64,000 bases of DNA from Streptomyces sp. WMMC500 (GCF_027497195.1 NZ_CP114905.1:6273001-6337000); one strand, 5' to 3'. Positions 8,528-21,474 are shown, counted from the first letter of the stretch. Numbers and translations: made by a program. The notes: generated by a model not told the origin, from the sequence alone.

Positions 8528-10609
8528 GTGTCCAAGCTGACCGAACTGCCGAAGCGCATACTGATCGGCCGTGCGCTTCGCAGCGACCGGCTGGGCGAGA
8601 CGCTGCTCCCCAAGCGCGTCGCGCTTCCCGTCTTCGCCTCCGACCCGCTCTCCTCGGTCGCGTACGCCCCGGGCGAGGTGCTGATCGTCCTGTCGGTCGC
8701 CGGCGTCGGCGCGTACACGTACAGCCCCTGGATCACCGCGGCCATCGTGGTGCTGATGGTGGTCGTCGTCGCCTCGTACCGCAAGACGGTGCACGCCTAC
8801 CCCAGCGGCGGCGGCGACTACGAGGTCGCCACCACCAACCTCGGCCGCCGCGCCGGCCAGGTGGTGGCCAGCGCGCTCCTCGTCGACTACGTGCTCACCG
8901 TCGCGGTGTCCGTCTCCGCGGGCGTGGAGAACCTCGGCTCGGCCTGGGGGTTCGTCGCCGAGAACAAGGTGCTGTGCGCGCTGATCGTCATCGGCCTGCT
9001 GACCACCATGAACCTGCGCGGCGTGAAGGAGTCGGGGACCCTCTTCGCCATCCCCACCTACGTCTTCGTCGGCAGCGTGCTGATCATGATCGCCTGGGGG
9101 GCCTTCCGCGGCCTCGCGCTCGGCGACACGATGCGCGCGCCCACCGCCGACCTGGAGATCCACAGCGAGCACGCGGGCGGCATCGCCGGCTTCGCCCTGG
9201 TCTTCCTGCTGCTACGGGCCTTCTCCTCCGGCTGCGCCGCGCTGACCGGCGTCGAGGCGATCAGCAACGGCGTACCCGCCTTCCGCAAGCCCAAGAGCCG
9301 CAACGCGGCGACGACGCTGGCGATGATGGGCCTGCTGGCGATCGTCATGTTCGTCGGCATCATCGTCCTCGCGCTGCAGACCGACGTGCGGATGGCCGAG
9401 CGACCGGCCGAGGAGCTGCTGCGCAACGGCGAGGAGGTCGGCTCGGGCTTCGTCCAGAACCCGGTGATCGCCCAGGTCGGCGCGGCGGTCTTCGGCGACG
9501 GCTCGGTGCCGTTCGTCATCCTGGCGGCGGCCACGGCGCTGGTGCTGTTCCTGGCCGCCAACACCGCGTACAACGGCTTCCCCGTGCTCGGCTCGATCCT
9601 CGCGCACGACCGCTTCCTGCCGCGCCAGTTGCACACCCGCGGCGACCGGCTGGCCTTCAGCAACGGCATCCTCTTCCTCGCGCTGCTCGCCGGCGCCCTC
9701 GTCTACGCCTTCCGGGCCGACTCCACCCGGCTGATCCAGCTCTACATCGTCGGCGTCTTCGTCTCCTTCACCTTCAGCCAGACCGGCATGGTCCGGCACT
9801 GGAACCGCGCGCTGGCCACGGAGCACCGGACCGACGTGCGCCGCCGCATCCTGCGGTCGCGGGCGATGAACGGCTTCGGCGCGGTGTTCTGCGCGCTGGT
9901 GCTGGTGGTCGTGCTGATCACCAAGTTCAGCCACGGCGCGTGGATCGCGGTGGCCGGCATGCTCTTCTTCTACGGCGTGATGGCCGCCATCCGCCGCCAC
10001 TACGACCGGGTCGCGCAGGAGGTCGCGGCCGCCGAGGCCGCCGAGGGCGAGGAGGACGACGCGATGCCGCGCCCCGGGCACGTGCACTCCATCGTGCTGG
10101 TCTCCCAGTTGCACCGGCCGACGCTCCGCGCGCTGGCGTACGCGAAGCTCGTACGTTCCGACAAGCTGGAGGCGCTGACTATCGGGGTCGACGCCGAGGA
10201 AACCAGGCAACTGCAGCAGCAGTGGGTGGACAGCGAGCTGGACGTGCCGCTGACGGTGATCGAGTCGCCGTACCGTGAGATCACCAGGCCGCTCATCGAC
10301 TATGTCAAGCGGCTGCGCCAGGAGAAGCCGGACACGGTGATCAGTGTCTACATCCCGGAGTACGTCGTCGGGCACTGGTACGAGCACCTGCTGCACAACC
10401 AGAGCGCGCTGCGGCTGAAGGCGCGGCTGCTGTTCACGCCGGGGGTGATGGTGACGTCGGTGCCGTACCAGCTCGGCTCCAGCGAGCGCGCCAAGCGGCG
10501 GGCGCGGCGGGGCGCGGAGTGGCAGGCGCCGGGTGCGGTCCGGGGCCCGGCCCCGGCGGGCGCGCGGAAGCGGCGGGAGACGGCGGGGAGGGAGACGGCG
10601 GGGAGGTAG
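8528..10609 (+). CDS. KimA-type high-affinity potassium importer (APC superfamily)
   Basis: A 693-residue transporter matching the KimA/YdaO family of proton-coupled K+ symporters along its whole length. Conserved stretches include 'ASDPLSSVAYAPGE', 'HAYPSGGGDYEVA', 'FSSGCAALTGVEAISNGVPAFRKP', 'RGDRLAFSNGILFL' and, in the C-terminal cytosolic domain, 'LLHNQSALRLKARLLF'. About 12 membrane segments precede a soluble C-terminal domain (from about residue 500) that binds c-di-AMP in the Bacillus protein. The start is the GTG at 8528. No c-di-AMP riboswitch is visible in the 84-bp leader. An Arg/Ala-rich tail of about 45 residues is added at the C-terminus. Confidence 0.88.
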   Translation: MSKLTELPKRILIGRALRSDRLGETLLPKRVALPVFASDPLSSVAYAPGEVLIVLSVAGVGAYTYSPWITAAIVVLMVVVVASYRKTVHAYPSGGGDYEVATTNLGRRAGQVVASALLVDYVLTVAVSVSAGVENLGSAWGFVAENKVLCALIVIGLLTTMNLRGVKESGTLFAIPTYVFVGSVLIMIAWGAFRGLALGDTMRAPTADLEIHSEHAGGIAGFALVFLLLRAFSSGCAALTGVEAISNGVPAFRKPKSRNAATTLAMMGLLAIVMFVGIIVLALQTDVRMAERPAEELLRNGEEVGSGFVQNPVIAQVGAAVFGDGSVPFVILAAATALVLFLAANTAYNGFPVLGSILAHDRFLPRQLHTRGDRLAFSNGILFLALLAGALVYAFRADSTRLIQLYIVGVFVSFTFSQTGMVRHWNRALATEHRTDVRRRILRSRAMNGFGAVFCALVLVVVLITKFSHGAWIAVAGMLFFYGVMAAIRRHYDRVAQEVAAAEAAEGEEDDAMPRPGHVHSIVLVSQLHRPTLRALAYAKLVRSDKLEALTIGVDAEETRQLQQQWVDSELDVPLTVIESPYREITRPLIDYVKRLRQEKPDTVISVYIPEYVVGHWYEHLLHNQSALRLKARLLFTPGVMVTSVPYQLGSSERAKRRARRGAEWQAPGAVRGPAPAGARKRRETAGRETAGR

Positions 10610-10663
10610 CGGCGGGGTGCGTGGCCGTTCGCCGGTTTCGGGTACGGGCGGACGCGCCCGCAC

Positions 10664-11998
10664 TCATCCGAAGCCGCCGAAGCCGCCGCCGTCCCCGAAG
10701 CCTCCGCCGTCCCCGCCACCGCCACCGCCGAAGTCGCCCCCGCCGAAGCCGCCGCCGAAGTCGTCGGAGTCGAAGTCGGCCCCCGTCTGGTCGCCGCCCT
10801 CGCCCATGCCGTCCGTCGCCCAGCCGCCGGGCGCGTACAACGTCGACCCCAGCAGCGTGCCCGCCAGGAACCCGGGGAGGAGGCCGCCGCCGAAGTAGCC
10901 GCCCGCCCACGGGGCGTAGACCGGGCCGGCGTTCCAGTACGGCTGCGGGCCGCGCGCCGTGTCGACCGTGCGGGTCATCGGCTCCTCGCCCGCGGCCAGC
11001 AGATTCGCGTCCGCGGTGCACGCCGGCACGGTGCGGGGTGCACCGCCCGGCGGGTGCCACTCGACGTCGGAAGTCGACGGGCCGTGCCGGGGGTCGAAGA
11101 AGCACGGGGGGCGGTGTTCGGGCAGCGGCGCGCCGGTGCGGCGCGCCTCCAGCGTCGTCAGCGCGAACCGCCCCTCCTCCAGCGCCTGTGTCACCCCGCG
11201 GACGTCGCCGGGGACGCTCGCCGCCTCCATCCGGGACTTGGCCTTCTCGTACGCGTCGAGCGCCTTCTGGTAGTCCTCGCGCATCGCGTCGTCCGCGGCC
11301 GGCTCTGTGGGGTCGAAGGCGATGCGCGTCATCTCCTCGCCGAAGGCGGTGATGTCCTCGTCGACGACGGTACGCAGCCGCGCCAGCTCCGCCCTGCCCT
11401 GCTCCGCGCGGCGCCGCTTGCCGCGCCGCCGGACGAACAGGACGCAGCCGGCGATCAGCACGACCAGCACGCCGAGCGTGATGGCCCCGGTGCCACCGAT
11501 GTCGGTGCTGTCGCGCCAGCCGGAGGGCGCGCTCCCGTCGGCCTGTCCCGCGGCCTCGTCCGCGAAGGTGACGAGCTGGTCGGTGGCGTCGTCGGGGTGG
11601 GCGCCGACCGCGGCGCGGCGGAGGTTGTCGACCGCCCGGCCGGACAGCACGCCGGAGTCGGCGGCGGCGCCGAAGCCGTCGCCGAGGCGGACGGCGTAGA
11701 CGCCGGCGATGCCGGTACGGGAGCGGAGGTTCGGCAGGACGTCGCGGGCGGCGACGCCGGGTCCTGCGGGGAGGACGGCGACGAAGACGGGGGCGTCTTC
11801 GTCCTTGATCCGGGCGGCGAGTGCGTTGGCCCGGGAGACGGACATCTGGCGCCGGACGTCGGGGTGGACGTAGACGGGGCGCTCGCGCAGCGCCTCGGCG
11901 GCGTCGCCGACGGGGTCCTGGGCGTGCGCGGGGGACGCCGTGAGGAACGCGGCGAGGAGGGCGAGGAGCGAGGCCAGGAACCGGTGCATACCTGACAT
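10664..11998 (-). CDS. secreted, membrane-anchored TPM-like protein with Gly-rich tail
   Basis: A protein of about 444 residues. It has an N-terminal signal peptide ('FLASLLALLAAFLTASPAHAQ'), then an extracellular domain resembling TPM-like domains ('ALRERPVYVHPDVRRQMS', 'DGFGAAADSGVLSG'). One transmembrane helix lies near residue 170 ('GAITLGVLVVLIAGCVLFV'), followed by a basic stretch and a charged cytoplasmic region. The last 40 residues are a Gly/Phe/Asp repeat ('GGGFGGGDFGGGGGG'), apparently expanded by codon repeats. Starts at 11998 (GAGAAG close by) or 11989 are both possible. The role is unknown; related proteins are annotated only as membrane proteins. It ends convergent with the K+ importer. 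Confidence 0.7.
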   Translation of the reverse strand: MSGMHRFLASLLALLAAFLTASPAHAQDPVGDAAEALRERPVYVHPDVRRQMSVSRANALAARIKDEDAPVFVAVLPAGPGVAARDVLPNLRSRTGIAGVYAVRLGDGFGAAADSGVLSGRAVDNLRRAAVGAHPDDATDQLVTFADEAAGQADGSAPSGWRDSTDIGGTGAITLGVLVVLIAGCVLFVRRRGKRRRAEQGRAELARLRTVVDEDITAFGEEMTRIAFDPTEPAADDAMREDYQKALDAYEKAKSRMEAASVPGDVRGVTQALEEGRFALTTLEARRTGAPLPEHRPPCFFDPRHGPSTSDVEWHPPGGAPRTVPACTADANLLAAGEEPMTRTVDTARGPQPYWNAGPVYAPWAGGYFGGGLLPGFLAGTLLGSTLYAPGGWATDGMGEGGDQTGADFDSDDFGGGFGGGDFGGGGGGDGGGFGDGGGFGGFG

Positions 11999-12096
11999 TC
12001 TTCTCGCGCGAGGGGCGGGCGCCACCCGGGCGGCAGGATGCGGTAGGGCAGGGGGCGTTGCGGCGGCGGTGGGGCGGCGTCGTCAGAGGCGCCGCA

Positions 12097-12114
12097 TACC
12101 CTTGGGCGGGTGTG
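12097..12114. repeat. 18-bp direct repeat, copy 1 (downstream of cupin gene)
   Basis: TACCCTTGGGCGGGTGTG, identical to 13020-13037. The two copies bracket the cupin gene, and both are preceded by GGTGGGGCGGC within 30 bp. Each lies in the gap between two minus-strand genes. Confidence 0.7.
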
Positions 12115-12154
12115 AGGGGGTGCTGGGCCGGTGGCGTCCGGGGTTGGGTCTCCC

Positions 12155-12883
12155 TTACGCGCCGACCGTCACCGCGCCGTCCAGGTCGCACGCCTGCAGC
12201 CGGCCGCACATCCCGAACCTCGGCTCCGCCCCCGTCCGCTGCACCGACGCCGCCCGCAGGTGGCCGCCGTCGCCGCGCAGCGCGTCCAGGTGGGCGTCCG
12301 TCGCCGCCGCGGCCGCCGCCGGACCCCGTTCCCAGCGTTGCCGCCAGTCGTCCAGGCGCGGACGTGCGAACTCCACCGCACGCGCGTGGAACGCCTCCAG
12401 CGGCCCCGTGTCGCCCGCCCGCGCGGCCCGGGCCAGTTCGGCGAAGCCGGCCAGCGCCAGGTCGCGGCGCGCCTGCGCGGACTTCTCCGGCTCCGCCGGG
12501 TCGAGCGCGGCGGCGCGGGCGTAGGCGTCGTCGTCGTTGAGGACGTCGGGCGGGAAGGGGAAGGCGGCGTCGCCGGCCTCGGGCAGGCCCGCGTTCTGCA
12601 TCAGGACGAGGATGTCGAGCCGGCCGTCGGTGTTGACGAGCCGGTGGATGGTGCCGGGGGTGAACCAGACGACGGCGTCCTCGACGAGCTCGGATTCGGC
12701 GTACCCGGAGGTGGTCAGGGTCTGCACGGCGCCGTGGCCGCCGAGGACGACGTACGCCTCGGTGCAGGCGAGGTGCAGGTGCGGGGTGCCGCCGCGGAGG
12801 CCGTCGGGGGCCTGCCAGTCGTAGACGCGGAGCCGGGAGACGCTGACGCCGCCGGGAAGGGGCGGGAGTGCGGGATCGGCCAT
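12155..12883 (-). CDS. cupin-domain protein
   Basis: A 242-residue protein whose first half is a cupin barrel. Cupin motif 1 is visible as 'HLHLACTEAYVVLGGHG' (HxH...E) and motif 2 as 'WFTPGTIHRLVN', so a metal site with His, His, Glu and His is expected. The second half is an Ala-rich helical region. Related proteins are sugar-phosphate isomerase-like or regulatory; the substrate cannot be inferred. ATG 12883 lacks a clear Shine-Dalgarno, so the start is not certain. It is bracketed by an 18-bp direct repeat. Confidence 0.75.
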   Translation of the reverse strand: MADPALPPLPGGVSVSRLRVYDWQAPDGLRGGTPHLHLACTEAYVVLGGHGAVQTLTTSGYAESELVEDAVVWFTPGTIHRLVNTDGRLDILVLMQNAGLPEAGDAAFPFPPDVLNDDDAYARAAALDPAEPEKSAQARRDLALAGFAELARAARAGDTGPLEAFHARAVEFARPRLDDWRQRWERGPAAAAAATDAHLDALRGDGGHLRAASVQRTGAEPRFGMCGRLQACDLDGAVTVGA

Positions 12884-13019
12884 GACACCAGCATGACGCA
12901 AGCGCTTTCTACGGACCAGCCCCCGAACCACCCGATCTCCTGCCCCGCCACGGCGCGGCCCGCGGGGCGGCCGGCCGGCGGGCGGTTCTGCCGTGGGCGG
13001 TTCTGTCGGTGGGGCGGCC

Positions 13020-13037
13020 TACCCTTGGGCGGGTGTG
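13020..13037. repeat. 18-bp direct repeat, copy 2 (upstream of cupin gene)
   Basis: Identical to 12097-12114. The following 13038-13166 continues as a G-rich, simple stretch with GCGGG/GGGGAT words up to the end of the deacetylase gene. Confidence 0.7.
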
Positions 13038-13166
13038 CGGGGGATGTAGGGGATGCGGGGATTGCGGGTTTGGGGGTCCGGGATTCCGGGAGCTCGTTGA
13101 AGCGAGGGCTGTGGGGAACGGCGAGGTGCCGGGGCGGGTGAGGTGCGGGCGGCGGGTGTGCGGGGG

Positions 13167-14021
13167 TTACGCCGGTTGCACCAGCGTGTACCCCTCGTCC
13201 AGCAGCCGCGGCAGGTAGTACTCCAGCGCCCGCACCGTGGCCCACCGGTTCCCCCCGCCGTCGTGCGCCAGCACGATCGCCCCCGGGTGCGCATTCCCCA
13301 GCACGGTGCTCTCGATGAACCCCTGGTCGCGATTGTCCCAGTCGAGGGTGTCGATGTCCCACTGGAAGGGCTCCATCTGCAGTTGTGCGCAGACCTCCAG
13401 GCTCGGCCCGTGCCACATCCCGTACGGCGCCCGCGCCAGCCGCGGCGGCGCACCCAGCTCCCGCGCCACCAGTTCGCAGGTCCGCTCCAGTTCCTCGCGC
13501 ACCCGCGGGGTGCTGATCAGGTCGAGCTGCGGGTGGGTGTAGGAGTGGTTGCCGACGACGTGGCCGTCGGCGGCGATCCGGCGCAGCACGTCGCGGTTCC
13601 AGCGGATGTTCTCGCCGATGACGAAGAACGTCGCACGCGCCCCGTGGCGCCGCAGGATCCGCAGGATCTCCGGCGTCTGCGTCGCGTGCGGGCCGTCGTC
13701 GAAGGTGAGCGCGATCTTCCTGCCCGTCTCCCGGAGCGTGGTGTGCGGCGTGGCGCGTACGGTCACGGGCCGGGTCGGTCCGGCGATACGGGCCATGCCC
13801 CCGGACGTCGTCATCGGCACGGCGCCGGTGCGCCCGGCGGCCGGGCGCGGCCCGTACGGCGCGCGGCCGAGCGGCTTGCCGTCCACGGACGCCCCCGCGG
13901 CCGCCCGCGGCCGGGGGGCGTGCGCGTCGGGCGCGATGGCGAGCTGGTACGCGCCCAGCAGGCCCAGGCAGAGCGCGGTGCGGCGCGGCAGTGCCCCCAT
14001 CGGGTATTTGTCATATTTCAT
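13167..14021 (-). CDS. secreted polysaccharide deacetylase (NodB-like, CE4)
   Basis: A 284-residue protein with an N-terminal signal/anchor ('ALCLGLLGAYQLAIAPDAHA') and a variable linker (about 35-90). A NodB homology domain follows with motif 1 'ALTFDDGPH' (catalytic base and metal-binding Asp), motif 2 'GNHSYTHP' (metal His residues) and later 'RAPYG' and 'IVLAHDGGG'. It removes N- or O-acetyl groups from a polymer such as peptidoglycan, chitin or xylan outside the membrane. The ATG at 14021 directly abuts the inverted repeat GACCA-AC-TGGTC (14022-14033) and has no Shine-Dalgarno, so translation may be leaderless. Confidence 0.88.
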   Translation of the reverse strand: MKYDKYPMGALPRRTALCLGLLGAYQLAIAPDAHAPRPRAAAGASVDGKPLGRAPYGPRPAAGRTGAVPMTTSGGMARIAGPTRPVTVRATPHTTLRETGRKIALTFDDGPHATQTPEILRILRRHGARATFFVIGENIRWNRDVLRRIAADGHVVGNHSYTHPQLDLISTPRVREELERTCELVARELGAPPRLARAPYGMWHGPSLEVCAQLQMEPFQWDIDTLDWDNRDQGFIESTVLGNAHPGAIVLAHDGGGNRWATVRALEYYLPRLLDEGYTLVQPA

Positions 14022-14319
14022 GACCAACTGGTCTCACGGGGCTGAGGCCGGGCAGGTCAGCGACACGAGACGCCGGAGGGAAGCACCGGATCGGGCCCCG
14101 GCGAGTGGCGGGCCGGTCCGGAACGGGGTAGGAGCGGGGGCGCCTTGTGTGATTCGTCCCCGGGAGGGCCGGGCACGCGGGGGACGTTCCGCAAGCGCCG
14201 GCGGGGCCTGCCGAGCGCCGGCCGCCCCCTGCTCACCGCGGGGAACGCCGTACGCCGGCTACGCCGAACGGCCCAGGCGAGGCCCGTTCGACAGCGTGCC
14301 GGGGCCGGGACCGGGCTTC

Positions 14320-14349
14320 ACTGGAATCGACTGGAATCGACTGGAATCG
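14320..14349. repeat. three tandem 10-bp units (ACTGGAATCG)
   Basis: Three exact head-to-tail copies at 14320-14329, 14330-14339 and 14340-14349. They end 77 bp before the site-2 protease start. The rest of 14034-14426 shows no gene; it contains an imperfect inverted repeat CGAACGG.../...CCGTTCG at 14265-14290. Units of one helical turn could serve as a stacked protein-binding site. Confidence 0.85.
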
Positions 14350-14426
14350 TCGAGGACCGAGCCGTGAGCGCGGCCGGGGAGCGGGCACCGCCGGTCTGTC
14401 CCGGGTGCGAGCGGAGGAGTGACGCT

Positions 14427-15566
14427 GTGCGGGCGACGTTCACGCTGGGGCGCATCGCCGGGGTCCGGGTCGGGGTCCACTGGAGCGTGGTCCTGATCTT
14501 CGGCATCATCGCGGTCAGCCTCGCGCAGGGCGAGCTCCCGGACGCCGATCCGGGCCGGGCCCGGGTGCTGTACTGGGTCGCGGGTCTGGCCGCCGCCGTG
14601 GTCTTCTTCGTCTCGCTGCTCGCCCACGAACTCGCGCACGCGGTGGTGGCGCGGCGTAACGGCGTCTCCGTGGACGACATCGTGCTCTGGCTGCTGGGCG
14701 GGGTGGCGCGGCTGAAGGCGGAGGCGTCGAACCCGGGGGCCGAACTGCGGATCGCGGGGGTCGGTCCGCTGGTCAGCCTCCTGCTGGGCGGACTCTTCGT
14801 GCTGGGCACCTGGCTCCTCCACCTGGCGTCCGCGCCCGATCTCCTGGTCCAGGTGATGGCGTGGCTGGCGGGCATCAACGTGCTGCTCGCCGTCTTCAAC
14901 TCCCTGCCGGCCGCGCCACTGGATGGCGGGCGGCTGCTGCGCGCGCTGCTGTGGTGGCGTACGGGAGACCGGCTGCGGGCGACCGCCGGGGCCACCGTGG
15001 CGGGGCGCGCCCTGGGCTGGCTGCTCCTCGTGCTGGGGTTCGTCCTGTTCCTGCGGGGCGGCGGGTTCGGCGGACTCTGGCTTGCGCTGATCGGCTGGTT
15101 CCTCGTCGGCGCCGCCACCGCCGAGGGACGGCAGGCGCAGGTGCGCGGGATGCTCGCCGGTGTGCCCGTACGGAACGCCATGACGCGCGATCCGGTCGTG
15201 GTGCCCGAGGACCTCGACGTCGCGCACCTGCTGGACAACCCGTTCTACCGGCACGCGGCGTTCCCGGTGACGGGCGGGGACAGGGAGCCGGTCGGTCTGG
15301 TGACGCTGCGCGGCGTCAGAAACGCGCGGCCCGAGAGCGGCGGGACCGTGACCGCGGGCGAGGTGATGGTGCCGCTGGCGCAGCTCACCGTCGCCGGCCC
15401 GGACGACTCCCTCGCCGATCTGCTGCCCCGCATGGAGCCGGGCCCCGAGCACCGCGTCCTGGTGACCGAGGAGGGCAGGCTCGTCGGGATCCTGTCGCTG
15501 TCGGACGTCAGCCGGACGGTGACGTACCTGGCGGAGACCTCTCCCCGCGCGCGCCGGGGTCCCTGA
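14427..15566 (+). CDS. site-2 protease family (M50) membrane protein with CBS domains
   Basis: A 379-residue intramembrane metalloprotease homologue. The zinc motif HExxH is in 'LAHELAHAVVARR', and the second zinc ligand is the Asp of 'LPAAPLDGGRLLRALLWW'. Five or six membrane helices are followed by a cytoplasmic pair of CBS domains (from about residue 245, 'RNAMTRDPVVVPEDL...' and 'AGEVMVPLAQLTV...'), which bind adenine nucleotides in other proteins. Members cleave membrane-embedded anti-sigma factors or similar substrates; the target here is unknown. GTG 14427 was chosen for its GGAGGAG and for the conserved start 'RATFTLGRIAGVRVGVHW'. Confidence 0.9.
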   Translation: MRATFTLGRIAGVRVGVHWSVVLIFGIIAVSLAQGELPDADPGRARVLYWVAGLAAAVVFFVSLLAHELAHAVVARRNGVSVDDIVLWLLGGVARLKAEASNPGAELRIAGVGPLVSLLLGGLFVLGTWLLHLASAPDLLVQVMAWLAGINVLLAVFNSLPAAPLDGGRLLRALLWWRTGDRLRATAGATVAGRALGWLLLVLGFVLFLRGGGFGGLWLALIGWFLVGAATAEGRQAQVRGMLAGVPVRNAMTRDPVVVPEDLDVAHLLDNPFYRHAAFPVTGGDREPVGLVTLRGVRNARPESGGTVTAGEVMVPLAQLTVAGPDDSLADLLPRMEPGPEHRVLVTEEGRLVGILSLSDVSRTVTYLAETSPRARRGP

Positions 15567-15701
15567 CCCCGAACCCGGCACCGCCGCCGCCCCCGGGCGG
15601 TGTCGTCGCTCACAGTTGGCCGCTCGCGGGGCGGGTGCGGAGCGGCGGCGTGGTTACCCTGGCGTCGCTCCCGTACCCCCTGACCGCAGGCGAGGCCGCA
15701 C

Positions 15702-16121
15702 GTGTTCCGGACGATGCTGAAGTCCAAGATCCACCGCGCCACCGTGACGCAGGCCGACCTGCACTACGTCGGGTCGATCACCATCGACGAGGGGCTCATG
15801 GAGGCGGCCGACCTGCTGGCCGGCGAGCAGGTCGACGTCGTCGACATCGACAACGGAGCCCGGCTCACCACCTACGTCATCCCCGGCCCGCGGGGCAGCG
15901 GCGTGATCGGCATCAACGGCGCGGCGGCCCGGCTGGTCAGCCCGGGCGACCTGGTGATCGTCATCAGCTACGCGACCGTGGCCGACGCGGACGCGAAGGC
16001 GCTGCTGCCCCGGATCGTGTTCGTGGACGGCGACAACCGCCCCGTCCGGCACGGCTCGGATCCGGCCGAGGCGCTCCCCGGCACGGGAACGGTGCGGGGC
16101 GACACCGTGGCCGGCGACTGA
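15702..16121 (+). CDS. panD: aspartate 1-decarboxylase
   Basis: A 139-residue pyruvoyl enzyme that makes beta-alanine for pantothenate and CoA. The self-cleavage site Gly24-Ser25 is in '[14 protein letters not shown]'. The N-terminal '[16 protein letters not shown]' and '[13 protein letters not shown]' are diagnostic. Cleavage turns Ser25 into the pyruvoyl cofactor. The start is GTG 15702. The C-terminal 20 residues extend beyond the usual E. coli length, as is common in actinobacteria. It stands alone; panB and panC are not in this window. A 16-bp hairpin follows. Confidence 0.95.
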   Translation: MFRTMLKSKIHRATVTQADLHYVGSITIDEGLMEAADLLAGEQVDVVDIDNGARLTTYVIPGPRGSGVIGINGAAARLVSPGDLVIVISYATVADADAKALLPRIVFVDGDNRPVRHGSDPAEALPGTGTVRGDTVAGD

Positions 16122-16157
16122 GCGGTCGTCACCGGCGGGGCCGCCCCGCACCGTGGT

Positions 16158-16195
16158 CACGACAGCGGGCGGCGCGCTGGCCGCCCGCTGTCGTG
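16158..16195. terminator. bidirectional terminator between panD and the YceI gene
   Basis: A 16-bp perfect stem (16158-16173 with 16180-16195) with a 6-nt loop, lying between two convergent genes. Confidence 0.85.
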
Positions 16196-16205
16196 CGTAC
16201 GGGCG

Positions 16206-16748
16206 TCAGGAGCGGCCCGCCTCGATGTCCAGCGTGATCTTGATCGCGTCGCTCACCGTCGCGCCGGCCGGGCCGCCGGTCACGCCGAAGTCGGAGCGGC
16301 TGATCTCGGTGCTCGCGGAGAACCCGACGACCGTGCTGTCCCCGGGGCCCGGCGCGAAGCCGCCGACCTCGGTCTCCAGCGTCACGGGGCGGGTGACGCC
16401 GCGCAGCGACAGGTCGCCGTCGATCAGGTAGACGCCCTCCTTCTCGCGGATGCCGGTGGACGTGAAGATCATCTCGGGGTGGGTCTCGACATCCAGGAAG
16501 TCCGCCGTGCGTACGTGGTTGTCGCGCGTCTCGTTGCGCGTGTTGACCGAGGCGGTCTTGATCACCGCTTTGACCTCGGACTGCAGCGGGTCCTCGTGGG
16601 TCACGATGGTGCCCTCGACCTCGTCGAACGTGCCGCGGACCTTCGAGACGCCCAGGTGCCGGACGACGAAGGAGACATCGGAGTGCACGGGGTCGATGGT
16701 CCAGGTGCCGGTCTCGTAAGCGGGGATCCGGTCGGCGGGAATAGTCAT
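16206..16748 (-). CDS. YceI-family lipid-binding protein
   Basis: A 180-residue lipocalin-like protein with the YceI signature: 'GTWTIDPVHSDVSFVVRHLGVSKVRGTF' at the start, 'TPEMIFTSTGI'-like and 'GDLSLRGVTRPVTLE' in the middle. Family members bind polyisoprenoids or amides in a beta-barrel. No signal peptide is present, so it is cytoplasmic. AGAGG lies about 10 bases before ATG 16748. It is divergent from the MarR regulator over a 110-bp gap containing a palindrome, so it is the probable regulatory target. Confidence 0.9.
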   Translation of the reverse strand: MTIPADRIPAYETGTWTIDPVHSDVSFVVRHLGVSKVRGTFDEVEGTIVTHEDPLQSEVKAVIKTASVNTRNETRDNHVRTADFLDVETHPEMIFTSTGIREKEGVYLIDGDLSLRGVTRPVTLETEVGGFAPGPGDSTVVGFSASTEISRSDFGVTGGPAGATVSDAIKITLDIEAGRS

Positions 16749-16823
16749 GGGAATGTGCCTCTTCCGTAGCGGTGCCCACCACTGGGGCGAGTGGTTGAAC
16801 TCTAATCCAAAACCTAACACGCT

Positions 16824-16852
16824 CTGGTTGAGGACTCAACTACAGGTATGCT
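16824..16852 (+). promoter_or_regulatory. MarR operator overlapping a leaderless promoter
   Basis: The perfect palindrome GTTGAG-GA-CTCAAC is at 16827-16840. A half copy (GTTGAACTC) occurs near 16794. A -10 hexamer TATGCT at 16847-16852 lies 7 bp before the marR ATG, with CTGGTT 17 bp further upstream. Binding would block both divergent genes. Confidence 0.65.
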
Positions 16853-16858
16853 GGACAC

Positions 16859-17431
16859 ATGACCGACGTGCGCTGGCTCACCGAGGACGAACAGCAGATA
16901 TGGCGCCTCTTCATGGACGCCGTCCGTGACTTCAACGCGCATCTGGACCGCCAGTTGCGGCGCGACTCCGGGATGCCCGTGGCGTACTACGAGATCCTCG
17001 TCCACCTCTCCGAGGCCCCCGAGCGCAGCCTGCGCATGAGCCAGCTCGCCGAGCTGGCCCGCTCCTCGCGCAGCCGGCTGTCCCACGCGGTGGCGGCGCT
17101 GGAGAAGGCGGGGTACGTGTCCCGGTGTGCCACGGACGCCGACCGGCGCGGGTCGGTGGCGCAGCTCACCGACGCCGGGTTCGCCGTGCTGGAGGCGGCG
17201 GCGCCGGGGCATGTGACGGAGGTGCGCAAGCACCTGTTCGACGTGCTGACGCCCGAGCAGCAGAAGAAGCTCGGCGAGATCAGCGGTGCGGTGAAGGAAG
17301 GGCTGCGGCCGGTCTGCGCGAAGGAGCTCGCCGAGGACGCGGAGGCTGCCGAGGACGCCCCGGACGCCGCCGGGGCCGGCGCGGAGGCCGTCGGCGGGGC
17401 CGCTGCCCGCGAAGCCGTCACCGAAGTCTGA
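16859..17431 (+). CDS. MarR-family transcriptional regulator
   Basis: A 190-residue winged-helix repressor: 'YYEILVHLSEAPERSLRMSQLAELARSSRSRLSHAVAALEKAGYV' is the DNA-binding domain and 'CATDADRRGSVAQLTDAG' the wing. The dimer helix follows, then an Ala/Glu-rich tail from about residue 155. There is no Shine-Dalgarno; the -10 element ends 6 bases before the ATG, so a leaderless mRNA is likely. The palindrome at 16827-16840 implies that it represses itself and the divergent yceI-like gene. The inducer is unknown. Confidence 0.88.
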   Translation: MTDVRWLTEDEQQIWRLFMDAVRDFNAHLDRQLRRDSGMPVAYYEILVHLSEAPERSLRMSQLAELARSSRSRLSHAVAALEKAGYVSRCATDADRRGSVAQLTDAGFAVLEAAAPGHVTEVRKHLFDVLTPEQQKKLGEISGAVKEGLRPVCAKELAEDAEAAEDAPDAAGAGAEAVGGAAAREAVTEV

Positions 17432-17567
17432 CGCCCCTCGCCGCGTCCCCGGCTCCGGCCCTCCGCGGCGCCGCCGAGCCGCCGCGCGGGTGCCCGCCCC
17501 GCCGCCGGGGAGCGTGTCCGCCGGAGCGGAGCGGGCAGGCTGCGTAGGTGTTACTCGGCCGGCCGTG

Positions 17568-21382
<3,815 letters not shown>

Positions 21383-21474
21383 GGACGCGCCGCGCCGGCC
21401 GCCGGGGTCCACCGGTCGGTGGACCCCCGGTTCCACCGGTCGCCGCTGCCGGCGGCGGGGCCGCGCTCGCGAGC

